Of a stretch of 37,119 nucleotides of DNA, positions 17,101 to 26,700 are shown piece after piece. Under the pieces are notes generated by a model that saw nothing but the letters and a program-made list of their open reading frames with translations, ran no database searches and was not told the origin of the DNA. Position 1 is the stretch's first letter. Each line of letters begins with the position of its first letter. Position numbers and translations under genes: made by a program. The stretch comes from Methanobacteriota archaeon. GTDB taxonomy: Archaea > Thermoplasmatota > Thermoplasmata > SG8-5 > JACRNV01. The stretch covers positions 1-37,119 of the forward strand of contig JACRNV010000013.1 of the NCBI GenBank assembly GCA_016214785.1, read 5' to 3'.

Positions 17101-20100
17101 GAGGCACGTACGACGCCACGAAGGTGAGGTTCGCGTTCCCGCGGACGTTGAACATCGGCCTCGAGAAGGTTGAGTTGCCGGCGAGCATCCGCACGCTCGA
17201 GCCTTCGGCGAAGTCGAAATAGCCGCCTATGGTCGCGCCCTCGAAGTAGGCGCGCGACGTTCCAGACGCCTCTATGTTCAGCGTGGAGGGCATCTGCACG
17301 CCGTTGGCGTACAGGACCGCGCTGTCGCTCAACGTCATCGTGAGGGAGTACCCGTCCGTGGATATCTGCCCGTTGGCCAGAGTGACGTTGCCGGTGTTCC
17401 GTACGACGAACGTGTGCTGGTTGGCCGAGGCCTGGGATATCTTGAGATCGCTGCGCACTATGAGCACGCCCGTCCCCTCGACTAGGACGAAACCCGGGAC
17501 TACGATGGGCGTGTCGATTATGCGCGGGTTGCCCGGGCCGTTCGTGCTGTTGACTATGAGGTCGGTGACGAGGTAGTAGACGACAATCTGCTTTGTAATC
17601 GTATTATCTGTTTCATCGCTCTCGGTGACCGCGCCATTGGTGTCGACCTCGGCGATTATCGTGTGGTATCCGTGGCTCGTGAACGTGTAGTTCAGGAAAA
17701 TGGTCGTATTGTTATTTGCGCCCAACCCATTTACCACGGCTGTGTTGATCACATATGCAATGGAATCCAGGTATAATGTGACGGTGAAGTTAGTCGTAAC
17801 ATCTGTGCCGCCGGTATTGTTAACGTTTGCGGCTATCATTACAGAAGTGTTTTCCATCGGCGTTTCATCCGACAGATTGATGTACATTACTTCAAGGTTG
17901 GGCTGCGGAGTAACCGTGAAGGACCTGTTTGCTGTGTTATTGTATATGTCGTCCTCGCGTTCTGGTATGACGTTCACAGGGTCTATCCATACGTATATTG
18001 TCATGTTTCCATACACGTCGGGGATGTAGACTATCGAGGTCGTGTTTGGGGCATAGATGTTCACGTCCAATGAGCTCGTTCCGACGGGGAAGACGCCCGC
18101 ATCCGGAAGGCCATCCCCCAGCACATCGGGGTTCTGGTTATAGAATCGGACCTCCACGCCCGTGGCGTTGCTGGTTCCGGTGTTGTACACGGTCGCATTG
18201 ACAGCGACGGGCATGCCCACCGGGACCGTTGTGGGATAAAAGTTAATGCCGGCCTGGACGATGGACAGCTCGGGGCGGTCTGGGATGATGTCCAGGAATG
18301 TGGAATTGGTGTTGTTGCCTCTGAAATCCTCATTTATCTTATTATCCGGATCTACCACCACCTGGTACGTATGCCTCCCACCGTTCCAGGCCGTGGCAAC
18401 GACGGTCAGGGTCCTGTTATCGCCGCCCTTCAGGGCATCTACGCCCCATGTGTAAGTCCAGTTGACGATACCTTGGTAAAAGACAGTAAGCGTCACGTTG
18501 AAATTCACTGCGGTGGTATTGCCCACGTTGGCGATTTTGACATTGGTCTGGTACTCCTCTCTCTCATTGACGTTGGGGGGAACGAGAGGCGTGAAGGTGA
18601 TGTTCGTGGATTCTATCGTAAGGTCAGGCTTTAGCGGATAATAGTTCGATAGTTTCAGTATCGGCGCGCCTGAGATGCTGTCCACCAATTCGAAGGCGTT
18701 CGCCTCGGCCGTCATGTCCGGGAAAGCCAGGAGGCTGCGTTTCGCGCTGGCATTGTTCCATCCCGTTCCGTTCCAGTATGACGCGTTGAACATGTAGTTG
18801 CCGAAGTACTGGCCGTTCGGAAGCGTGGAGGGGTTGATGACGTCGCTTATAAGGGGCAACAGGGTCTTTCCGTAGTTATTCGTGCTGGTGTAGTTCCCGC
18901 CAAAGATGTATCTGTCCTGGGTCCTGTTGAGGTATGCCAGCGCCCTGGCGTCGGCCGAGAGGTTGTCCACGGTCGCCCCCGCGCCGAGGTCGTTCAGGTT
19001 CGAGACGTACTGCACGGCCGTCGGGTTGATGTGGTCCAGGGTCGCGTTGACGGTGGCGTTCGTCACGGGGTTGTTCCAGCCGTCGATGACCGGCGTGTCC
19101 ACAAGCCTGTAGATGTATGCCTCGGATGCGGCGTCCAGGAAGTCGAAGGGCGCGACCGGGCTGGTAGCGTTCCCTTCCAGATAATCGGGGCCAGCGACGT
19201 TGTTGTCATCGAGGTCGATTGTGTCGTTGTAGAGATAGACGTGGGAGCCAGTGGTGAGGTTGAAGGCGTTGTGGCGCCCGGGGAGGAGGTTCTTGGTCTC
19301 GTTGACAAAGTCAATGGAGGTGTATGTGTTGAAGAATGAGGCTTCACAGTCGTTGAAATTGATTGCGGTGTAGTCGAAGGGGGGTACTTGAGTTACAATG
19401 ATTTCTATCATATCAAAATTAACAGATGGTACTGGATCTCCGTTATTATCCATATCTTCAAACCGTAAACTAATTGAACCAAGTTCTCCTAAAGTATTGA
19501 CACCCGCTCCAAATAAATTTGTTGTATTTATACTAAACAGAGAATAATTATCTAGTATAAAAGCAACTTGATAAGAACCACCCAATGTGCTCCAGTTTAA
19601 CGTTGATTCATCACCTGGTCCAGAAGGTGTTCTTCCGTATGTTGTTGTATTATATACTACTACTAAAGTTGCAGAAGTAATAGTCATGCTCGGGTTTAGG
19701 GAAGAAGTATCAAAATTGGAGATGTTTAAAACATTGAATAAAGATGGAACTACAACGTATAATGAATCATTGGCATTCTGTAAATTGGTAAGGCTACCAA
19801 CGCTGTTATCTGTAGGTCCTCTTGCAGAAGGATAAATTGATGTTACCGTTCCCGTTCTCTGGTAATTCGCATCCTCGTACAGCATGTCTATCCTGCTGTT
19901 TCCGAACGTCGTGTTGTTGCATCTCTCGAAATAGAGCTTCGGCCCGTCGTTTAATGTGTCCGCCTGCGCGGGGTCCAGCGTGCTCAGGTAGCCGTTGACG
20001 TTCGTCGGGATGACGGTGTAGAAGTTGCTCGTCCAGTCATCGAACTCCCCTGTGGTGGCGAACGCGTTGGTCGGGTCCTGGCCCGTTATCCAGGAGTCAT

Positions 20101-20611
20101 TTACATAGACGGTGGAGTTGCGCACTTCCAGCGCGCCCGGGAATGCCAGAACCGAGTAGTTCTCCATTTTCAGAGTGGAGTCGTTCACGTACATGGCAAG
20201 GGGGATGTATGCGCTCAATTGAGTGTAGTTGGTCGTTATAGTCGCGTTCGACATTGTAAGAGTGCTCTGGTTATCGACCGTAAACTTATAGACATTGTTG
20301 ACATCCTGCAGAAAATCGATATTGACGTTCCTCAGAATCAGTTGGCCGCCATTTCTGACTGTGATATTCCCGTCGACGGTGAATATGGCAATGCCCTTGC
20401 TGTTGAATACGACGCCCGGGCTGGAATCCGAAATTGGAAGGATCGTCCCGTTGACGTCGATGTCGCCGAACCCGGTGACGACCGGTTTCCCCGGCGCCTT
20501 CGAACCGACGAACGGCGCCAGTATCCCCAATGCACCTGGTAGCACCATGGTGCAGGCTATCAAAAGGCATAGGGCCCTCTTGTGCGTGCCACTGCCAAGT
20601 TTTTCGCTCAT
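14099..20611 (-). CDS. Giant CARDB surface protein with one TM segment and four cytoplasmic zinc ribbons
   Basis: The 2170-aa product starts with a signal peptide (about 1-33), then beta-helix-like and beta-rich regions full of N-x-S/T sequons. At least seven CARDB-type repeats follow (each opening P-D-L/P-E-L/P-N-L and carrying a V-x-N-x-G core), and a final beta domain. A TM helix (about 1885-1910, after D-W-W-W-Y) leads to a tail of about 257 aa. The tail has four C-x-x-C pairs-of-pairs zinc ribbons: C1917/1920/1931/1934, C1945/1948/1959/1962, C2036/2039/2050/2053 and C2094/2097/2108/2111. Between ribbons 2 and 3 is a charged helical part with a W-W motif, then an Ala/Pro linker; the end is basic and Q/P-rich. 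The zinc-ribbon tail must be cytoplasmic if the CARDB part is outside, suggesting a scaffold or signalling role. An AT-rich block codes for residues about 255-408. Confidence 0.88.
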   Translation of the reverse strand: MSEKLGSGTHKRALCLLIACTMVLPGALGILAPFVGSKAPGKPVVTGFGDIDVNGTILPISDSSPGVVFNSKGIAIFTVDGNITVRNGGQLILRNVNIDFLQDVNNVYKFTVDNQSTLTMSNATITTNYTQLSAYIPLAMYVNDSTLKMENYSVLAFPGALEVRNSTVYVNDSWITGQDPTNAFATTGEFDDWTSNFYTVIPTNVNGYLSTLDPAQADTLNDGPKLYFERCNNTTFGNSRIDMLYEDANYQRTGTVTSIYPSARGPTDNSVGSLTNLQNANDSLYVVVPSLFNVLNISNFDTSSLNPSMTITSATLVVVYNTTTYGRTPSGPGDESTLNWSTLGGSYQVAFILDNYSLFSINTTNLFGAGVNTLGELGSISLRFEDMDNNGDPVPSVNFDMIEIIVTQVPPFDYTAINFNDCEASFFNTYTSIDFVNETKNLLPGRHNAFNLTTGSHVYLYNDTIDLDDNNVAGPDYLEGNATSPVAPFDFLDAASEAYIYRLVDTPVIDGWNNPVTNATVNATLDHINPTAVQYVSNLNDLGAGATVDNLSADARALAYLNRTQDRYIFGGNYTSTNNYGKTLLPLISDVINPSTLPNGQYFGNYMFNASYWNGTGWNNASAKRSLLAFPDMTAEANAFELVDSISGAPILKLSNYYPLKPDLTIESTNITFTPLVPPNVNEREEYQTNVKIANVGNTTAVNFNVTLTVFYQGIVNWTYTWGVDALKGGDNRTLTVVATAWNGGRHTYQVVVDPDNKINEDFRGNNTNSTFLDIIPDRPELSIVQAGINFYPTTVPVGMPVAVNATVYNTGTSNATGVEVRFYNQNPDVLGDGLPDAGVFPVGTSSLDVNIYAPNTTSIVYIPDVYGNMTIYVWIDPVNVIPEREDDIYNNTANRSFTVTPQPNLEVMYINLSDETPMENTSVMIAANVNNTGGTDVTTNFTVTLYLDSIAYVINTAVVNGLGANNNTTIFLNYTFTSHGYHTIIAEVDTNGAVTESDETDNTITKQIVVYYLVTDLIVNSTNGPGNPRIIDTPIVVPGFVLVEGTGVLIVRSDLKISQASANQHTFVVRNTGNVTLANGQISTDGYSLTMTLSDSAVLYANGVQMPSTLNIEASGTSRAYFEGATIGGYFDFAEGSSVRMLAGNSTFSRPMFNVRGNANLTFVASYVPLLTSYDTSNITIYRWLTVNVADGVDPGYPVQGASVNVTSGLDNVSLATAFTDASGQAQFMLMSDVINPLIYPNSYFVGNYKVLVGYTSGPFTSLGAFEGLTLAQYPSMSDGDNRPGLVIRLGDVLPDLDPPVWASNANPGRGQSVTITTVVNNTGVADAYSVLIYIRDSTTSEIIKAEVAPFIAKNGGSYWINATTSFNDISDIGAHNITVEVDPYNQIPEMNNSNNVGWTIITVRGLPDIEIGSIGVSPLTRVVNSTASVIIQVNNIGDVPTGSFDMRTYVRSASLAINDTVLLNTTTIGSIPAGAYVTVNVSWLPGLPGTYDVIVDADPTNAVAEFNKTNNNVTATGINVLDYASLYISTISFSPAGPVSNRTFVTVAATVHNTGEMVANNIVVTFYDGSVANPPIGTATISRLPTFAGSIIATASIDWFATCTGRSENHTIIATVSYDPNEAPGTPVSHVAQTYIVVVDPRPDLVVSASGITVLNADYTAAANVTEGSTFNVNVTVFNNGTDPALNFTVEVFNDTVSDLALMGNFTVSNLTGGSNVTVRIACRALSGQGSHPIFAVIDREMNLTDGKTGSVEEPNEANNAANKTLLVVGPLVDIVIISPSSGFTLILKSSDNFIVDGRILSRADSTGVANVQVTIELLLDGSVVGSVIATSGSDGYFITSSQPLPAPAVTGMYYVRATANGAPESLVSFNVLPEPQKPLDWWWYAIIIAIIVGAVIGGITAYYYFVGVGKMVECGECGAFIPEGSTKCPKCGVEFEGETAKCSVCGAWVPMSAKQCTECGTAFTTGEEIVEEYEVTMRRQYDELVNKIKFEASQKGVNDAEFKAWWPRQPTYITFDQWLREEEEMKKTGSAPCPNCGTPNSVTGRVCHKCGTVLDAAKPKGKMPPPAAAAAPVAAAAAQPPATAPKELKRCPDCGMNIDSREKVCPVCGHDFEKGAPAQAQRQPVQQQPGQQGQPMEPRRVVKKIVRKPMAPGQQPEAAEEKKEGGQ
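19390..19850. other. AT-rich block inside the GC-rich CARDB gene
   Basis: Within a gene whose flanks are GC-rich, this segment of about 460 bp has clearly more A/T (for example 19441-19500 has roughly one third G+C) and codons such as AAT, ATA and TTA. The frame stays open and encodes a self-contained beta-rich unit (V-V-V-Y-N-T-T-T-Y and W-S-T-L-G-G-S-Y-Q-V-A-F), then returns to GC-rich sequence after V-T-Q-V-P-P. Confidence 0.7.
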
Positions 20612-20689
20612 GTCTTCACCCCTGTGTCGTCCCTCTCCGAAATACTGCTTTCCACCAAGCTAACTGGAGGTGTAGATAGTGTAAACCTA

Positions 20690-20706
20690 TACATATATAT
20701 ACATAT
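20690..20706 (-). promoter_or_regulatory. TATA box for the CARDB gene
   Basis: The minus strand reads ATGTATATATATGTA in the 110-nt gap after the M14/C11 gene. The predicted start near 20670 gives a leader of about 60 nt ending in AGGGGTGA (20623-20616), 4 nt before the ATG. The CARDB gene is therefore likely a separate unit from the upstream three-gene operon, though readthrough is possible. Confidence 0.6.
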
Positions 20707-20721
20707 CCGTAAAGAAGGGCC

Positions 20722-23718
20722 TCACCTCCGTCCTGCGGCAAGCAACTGGGCGGCCTCGTTCAGCGATTCTCCGGCGCCCTCAAAATCGTTCTTGGAAATG
20801 CGCGCCCTCGCCATTCCCACGGCATGCCTTGCGGGGACCGTGTCCCACCCCCTCTGGCCAAGGCGCGCGCACGTCTCCTCCAGGACCTCAACCCTGCTGG
20901 ACAGGGCTATTCTCTCCCTTCCGTTTTTCCTCGTTACCGCTGCAGTCGTTGCAAGGATTATCAGCGCGGCCAGCATGGCCAGCGCGAGCGCGAGTGTCAG
21001 ATAATCCGTGGCGGAGCTCGCGGGCATGAAATCGGGCCGGTAAATGACATGGAGCTCGAACGTGTTGTTTTCCGGGTTGCTGTCAGGGGGAGCGCCAGGC
21101 GGCGCCCCTATCGTGCACTTGAACAATCCAGTTCCGTTCACCGGTTCCCAGTAGAAGGTGACGCTCCTGGTATCCCCCGGCAGGAGGGTGAGGTATAACG
21201 CCTCGATGAGGATATCGTTATCATTGACAATTGCATAAAGGCGCACGGCAGCGTTCGATGCAAGGTTGGGTCCGGAGTTGCCAACTGTGGCGGTTATGGC
21301 CCAGCGCCCTCCTGTAGTCCAATTGTCGACGACAAGGCTACTAACGTAGAGGTCGATGGACGAGTTCCCTGTGAATGACAGGTAGCTGCCCGAGAGCGTC
21401 GCGCCCTGCGGGTATTGCGCTTCGTGGCCGTCGGCGTCAATGGCGGTCATGTAATATTCTACGACTGAACCGTTGGCGGCGGGGAGCATGCCGGTGAAGA
21501 CGCCGTTCCCCTGGGCGGGCATGGGCGCGGAGTAGAAGCCCGAGCTGCCAGTGCGGTAGAGGAGCAGGACGCTCTGGAGCGCGTCGTCGGTCACCCTCAC
21601 CGTCACGTTCAGCGGTCCGGCAGAATCGTCCGCGCCCGGCAGGCTCACGGTCTCGATGACGGGCCTTTGCGAAGGTAGCGGGATCTCCCGCAGGTAGCCG
21701 CCCCAGGGGCCGGATAGGAGGTCATACGGACTGTAGGCGGCTTGCCATCCGTCAGGGGGATGGCCTATCGAGAGCCCCGTGTAGTACGGATCGCCCGCGC
21801 CATTGAACTTGGCGAAGGCCGTGGCGTTCAGTCGCTCGAGCAGGACTCTGGACCACTCCCGCGTGTCGCCCGAGACGTTGGCCGCGCCCGCGACGTTCAG
21901 CGCGAACGCCCCCAGGTCTATCTCGTTCGTGTGCGTGGACGAGATGGGCGCGGTCGAGTTGCGCGCCCCCCTGATGTCCGAGTAATTGTAGAATAGGACA
22001 TCCCTGAGTTGGGAGGCGAATGAATAGAGCGTGGGGATTGCTTTCGCTTCAAACAAGGGCAAATCGACGGCCGATAGCGTCGCGTACCCGAGCCCGTTGT
22101 AGGTGCGCGCGTAGCTGGCGACCATCTCCGAGGCGAACGTCCTCGGATCCATGTTCGGGCCGGCGGCCAGCCTGCCGAGCAGGTCTCCGTAGCTCCAGCC
22201 CGTGTCCGGGATCTCCCCCTGGGAGGCGACCATGTACTTGGCGCTGCCGCTCAGCTCTAGCGCGACCTCGGCATAGGCGCCGTAGCAGACGTCGAAGCCG
22301 ACGATGTCGAGGGTTAGGTTCGCGAGAGCCCTGCCGAGGTCGTACATCTCGATGTACCCGTTCTTGTCGAGGCAGACGCCGCCAAGCAGGCCCGCGCCGT
22401 GGTCCCAGATGCCCAGGACTGTGCCCTGCGCGGGGTAGCTGGCCAGCCCCCACGCGACGAAGTTGCGCAGCGTGCCGAACTCGTTCATCCGGGCCTCGTG
22501 CATGACCGCGTCGAAGACCGCGCCCCCGTCGTCAATTGGTTCCGATGCCAGCGTCGCGGCGCCGGCCGCGTCGTGCCCGACCCTGTAAATCTGCGAATCG
22601 CCCATGCCCGGCCCGTCGTACAGGACTATCGTTTGAACGTCGGTCGAGTCGGGCGCCCCCTCCATCTCGTTCAGGTCGGCGAGAGCCTGGTCGGCGAGGG
22701 TGTTGTCGGCGGCCATGTAGACGAGGAACGTCCAGTCAGGCTTCTCGGCTTTCGTGGGGCTATGGGCAAGCCCGAGGAGATGGACGGCCGCCGGCAGGTT
22801 CGCGGAGAACTGCGCGTCCATCTCCGCTGCCGAGGGGGTGAAGCTGCCTCCGAGCTCGAAGGTCAGCGGATAGGCGGAGGCGTTGCCGAAGAGCCAGTCG
22901 TCGCTGTCGCCGTAGGTCTCGTAGAGGTCGGTGCCCTTCATCGCCCGGTAGCCGTTCCGCTCCGCCGCTTCAAGGGCCAGGGCGCGCGCAGTCGCCGTCC
23001 GCGCATTGTCCGCGTCCGCCAGGTTGTTCCACGGCCACGTGACCTCGTTTCCGTAGGCGTGGAACGACATCGATATAGAGAAGTCCTCCCTGAGCGCGAG
23101 GTCGCGGACGGCGCGGGTCTCGTTCTCCGAGAAGGCCGACGGCCCGCAGTACTCCAGCGAGCCGGGTACGTGCACGGCCGTCCCCTCGCCCCACCTGCGG
23201 CCGTAGTTGCGGTTCAGGTCGACGCCTATTGCATCGACCGTCCCGTCGCCGTCCGAGTCGACGGGCCGCCGGTTCTTGCGCCACGACCAGTCCCCGGACG
23301 AGAGGACGTAGTCCAGCCCGTCCGGGTTGACCAGGGGCACGAACCATATCTCCGTGTTGTCGAGTAGCCAGCGCACGCTGCCGTTCGAATCGTAATCGGC
23401 GGCGAGGCGCTCCGCGAGCCGGAGCGGCAAGACCACGGAGGAAGGCTCCCGCGCGTGGTGGCCGCCCATGACCAGCGCGGCGGGCTTTCCCTCGGTGCCG
23501 AGGCGAAGCGCGAGTATATCCCTGCCTTCCCACGTCGTGCCGAGGGTATCCAGCCTCGCGATCGCGGGATTTCCCACGGATATTGCCACGAGCCGCGAGC
23601 GCACCTCCTGGTAGGCGGGGTAAGGCGCACCGCTCACGGCCGCGCCGGCGGGCTGGACGGGCAGCGCCGGGGCGAGGAGCGGGAGGGCGGCCAGCAGCGC
23701 CAGGATGCGCCTGTCCAT
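20722..23718 (-). CDS. Membrane-anchored fusion of M14 carboxypeptidase and C11 (clostripain-like) peptidase
   Basis: The 998-aa product has a signal peptide (1-27) and an M14 zinc carboxypeptidase domain (about 30-320) with H88-A-R-E91, R170 in D-L-N-R-N-Y, third ligand H220 in S-F-H-A-Y and catalytic E288 in T-F-E-L-G. A C11-type caspase-fold domain (about 325-640) carries H440 in W-D-H-G-A-G and C478 in F-D-V-C-Y-G. A beta domain, a CARDB-like domain, a TM helix (about 905-929) and a short cytoplasmic tail rich in charged helix follow. A D-S-D-G-D-G loop at 154-159 is a likely calcium site, as in related M14 enzymes. Both active sites look complete. It is the last gene of the operon with the two VWA pilins (9-nt gap, GAGGGGG site). 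It may trim or activate surface substrates; the target is unknown. Confidence 0.9.
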   Translation of the reverse strand: MDRRILALLAALPLLAPALPVQPAGAAVSGAPYPAYQEVRSRLVAISVGNPAIARLDTLGTTWEGRDILALRLGTEGKPAALVMGGHHAREPSSVVLPLRLAERLAADYDSNGSVRWLLDNTEIWFVPLVNPDGLDYVLSSGDWSWRKNRRPVDSDGDGTVDAIGVDLNRNYGRRWGEGTAVHVPGSLEYCGPSAFSENETRAVRDLALREDFSISMSFHAYGNEVTWPWNNLADADNARTATARALALEAAERNGYRAMKGTDLYETYGDSDDWLFGNASAYPLTFELGGSFTPSAAEMDAQFSANLPAAVHLLGLAHSPTKAEKPDWTFLVYMAADNTLADQALADLNEMEGAPDSTDVQTIVLYDGPGMGDSQIYRVGHDAAGAATLASEPIDDGGAVFDAVMHEARMNEFGTLRNFVAWGLASYPAQGTVLGIWDHGAGLLGGVCLDKNGYIEMYDLGRALANLTLDIVGFDVCYGAYAEVALELSGSAKYMVASQGEIPDTGWSYGDLLGRLAAGPNMDPRTFASEMVASYARTYNGLGYATLSAVDLPLFEAKAIPTLYSFASQLRDVLFYNYSDIRGARNSTAPISSTHTNEIDLGAFALNVAGAANVSGDTREWSRVLLERLNATAFAKFNGAGDPYYTGLSIGHPPDGWQAAYSPYDLLSGPWGGYLREIPLPSQRPVIETVSLPGADDSAGPLNVTVRVTDDALQSVLLLYRTGSSGFYSAPMPAQGNGVFTGMLPAANGSVVEYYMTAIDADGHEAQYPQGATLSGSYLSFTGNSSIDLYVSSLVVDNWTTGGRWAITATVGNSGPNLASNAAVRLYAIVNDNDILIEALYLTLLPGDTRSVTFYWEPVNGTGLFKCTIGAPPGAPPDSNPENNTFELHVIYRPDFMPASSATDYLTLALALAMLAALIILATTAAVTRKNGRERIALSSRVEVLEETCARLGQRGWDTVPARHAVGMARARISKNDFEGAGESLNEAAQLLAAGRR

Positions 23719-23727
23719 CGGGCCCCC

Positions 23728-26700
23728 TCAGACGTTCGATGTCGTGCCTGTCACGGTCACGTCGTCTATCATGAATCCGTAGAACGGCGGGGATAGCCAC
23801 CGGCTGTAGTGGTTGTACGTGGCGTTGTTGACGACCATCCTGAAGCGCAGCTTGACCTGGCTGCCCACGAACTGGCTCAGGTCGACGTTCAGCCTGTTCA
23901 GCGAGCCGGCGCTGACCCAGTAGTTGTCGGCCTCGACATTGTTGTTGTTGTTCGCGATGCCCGTGTCCGTGAGGCCCGAGTACGATTTGCCGTCCGAGGC
24001 GTTGCCGTCGGTGGAGCTTGGCTCGATGCCGGAGACGTTCCAGCAGGACCTGACGCCGAGGGTCAGCGTGCTCCAGCTCAGGCCGTTGTCGGCCGTCACC
24101 TCCACCCTGAAGCAGTCGGGCGGCATTCCGTCGCTTGTGTTCACGTTGAACTTGAAGTAGGCGTTCAGCGTGACCTGCAGCCCGAAGGTCAGGTCTATGG
24201 GCGCGGTCTCGAGCGAGTTGTCTATGCCCGGGCGCAGGCCTCCGGTATCGACGTTCCACCATGCGTAGCTGCCGCTATGGGCGCCCGCGCCCATGTTCGT
24301 GAGGTTCCACATGTCCTTGACGGAGGCGTCGGGCTGTGTGTTGTTCCTGAACACCCGCAGCTGCACGTCGTCGATGTACCAACCGACGCCGGTGCCGCCG
24401 CCGTACTGGACGTACTTGAACGCGAGGCGCACGCCGTTCCTGAAGTACCTGCCGGTCGAGCTCTCGAGGCTCAGTATGAACGGCATGAGGTCGAAGTCCA
24501 CGTAGTCCCAGGCGAAGGTCCCCTGGCCGCTGACGCCGTTGAAGCACCACTTGACCTGGGTCGAGAAGTTGTCGTACGTCGACTGCAGGTAGTAGAGCCC
24601 GCCCGAATAGACGCCGCTCGGCACGACGTACTTGAACTTCCAGGTGCCGCTGTCGTTGACCATGAACCCGAGCACGCCTCCGTTCCCGCCCTGGAGCATG
24701 TTGTACTTCGTCCAGAACGAGAGGCGGGCGGAGTTGTAGCCCGAGAGGTTCAGGGGGGGCGAGATGGCAATCTTGTCCGCGTTCGCCTCATTGATGGTAT
24801 TGGTCGGGGGCGCGACGGCCCTGGTCTGGTTGAAGCCGCCCGTGAGCTGGCTCGCTATGTCTATGAAAGCATCTGACAGCTCGGCGCCCGTGGCCGCGTA
24901 GTAGTACTTCGCGCCCGTGGTGTTCGCGATCCTCCACATGTTGAACTCCACGGTGCCGGACTCGTCGTCCTGCGCGCCGCGGTAGACCGCGCCCGCCTCT
25001 GCCTGCGAGACGGCGTACTGGGCGTAGGTGCCCATGAACCCGTTCGGGAACCGGGCCGTCGAGACGGCCAAGCGGTCATGGTGCTCGACGCCGAAAGCGA
25101 GGGTGTAGGTCTTGACGACTGTCCGGGTGCCGTTCTGCACGAACGACCAGTTGAACATGCCGTACCTGGACGTCGGGAAGGCGGGGTTGCCGGAATTTAT
25201 CTGCCATACGCCGGGGTTGCCCGCGATGCTGGAATACTTCCCCTGGTGGTCGTTGTAGCTGGACTTGCTGCCGACCCAGGCCGCCCACGGGGCGTAGTCG
25301 TCGCTCCCGCGCTCCCTCTTGTCGAGGTCGACGTCCGTGCCCTGGCAGTCCTCTCCGTCCGTCAGCCCGACTATGGCCAGCGTGCGGTTCGGGGAGGAAT
25401 TATTCGTTCCGTATTCAAAGGACAGCCCGAACAAGTCCCAGAGGGGGGTGTTCACCGAGCTGTCGCCCGAACCGTTTATGGTGGTCATTATCGTGCTAAG
25501 TCCAGTGCCGACGGTTGTGAAAGTCAATCTCGTGATGGGGTTCTGCCCCTGCATCCCGAAGATGGCCACGCGCGAGTCCGTGCTGAGGTTCATGACGAAG
25601 CTGTTGGCGGCGTTCTCCATGGCCTGGTTCTTGGTCAGGCCGTCGGGGGTCAGGTCGCGCATCGACTGCGACTCGTCGAGGACGAGGCACACGTCCACGG
25701 TCGGCCTGCTGACTATGTTCCCCGTCGTCTCGTTCATCTTGAACGACCTGGGGTAGCTCTTGTACTGCTCGGTCGTGTTCCAGACGCCCGAGGACATGTT
25801 GACGTCCCAATCATTGGCTATGCCTGTGTCGGTCCTGGTGTAGGTATATGGCAGGAAGTCGAGGGGCGTCTCGCCGTTGATGTTGGCGACCGTGGAGTAG
25901 TGCGCCCACTTCGCGGTGCCGTTCTCCATGTCGTCGTAGAAGAAGTAGACGTATGTGCTGACAGAGGCGTTGTTGTTGAACCACTCGAAGACCTCCGCCT
26001 GCTCGTTCAGGGGGTCCACCTGCACCGTGATCGTGCGCGGCCCCGAGGCCAGCGGTATCCACACCATCTCCGCGCTCGTCCTGTTGTCCGGCGTGACGCC
26101 CAGGACCTGGGAGCCGATGAGCGAGCCGCTGTCCAGGAAGCGCACGAGGGCGTTGGCCTCGTCGTAGCCGCCCTGGTTGCGGACCGTCGCCTTGAGCACG
26201 TACGCGCCGCCGATCTGCGGGTGCACGTCGGAAATGGTTATGTCCACGGCGCTGACCCTCAGCTCCGAGCGCTCCTCGGGCCTGCCGAGCCAGTGCAGCG
26301 CGAGATATGCCATCTCCGCGCCCGCGTCCGTCCCCGATATCTCGCCCGCCGTGGCGTTGCCAAGCGAGTTGAGCGAGAAGGACGTGAGCGCGGTCATTGC
26401 CGCGCCCTCGACGCGCACGCCGACGTTGGCCGTCCCCGATTTCAGCCACGCGGTGCCCGTGGTCACGTTCAGCACCTTGCACGCTCCCCCGGTCGTATGG
26501 TAGTACATGCCGTGGCCGACGGGGTCGTTCACGGTGCCCGTGACGTAGGTCGATAGCGAGGAGTTGTAGCTGCCGTTGATGCCGAAGGCGCCGCTGAGGT
26601 TGGCCGCGGACTGGGCCGCGCCCGCCCCGTGCAGCCAGAACCTGCCGCCGGCGGAGAGGTACTGGGATATCGCGGTCTGGTCGTTCGCCGTGAGGCCGCT

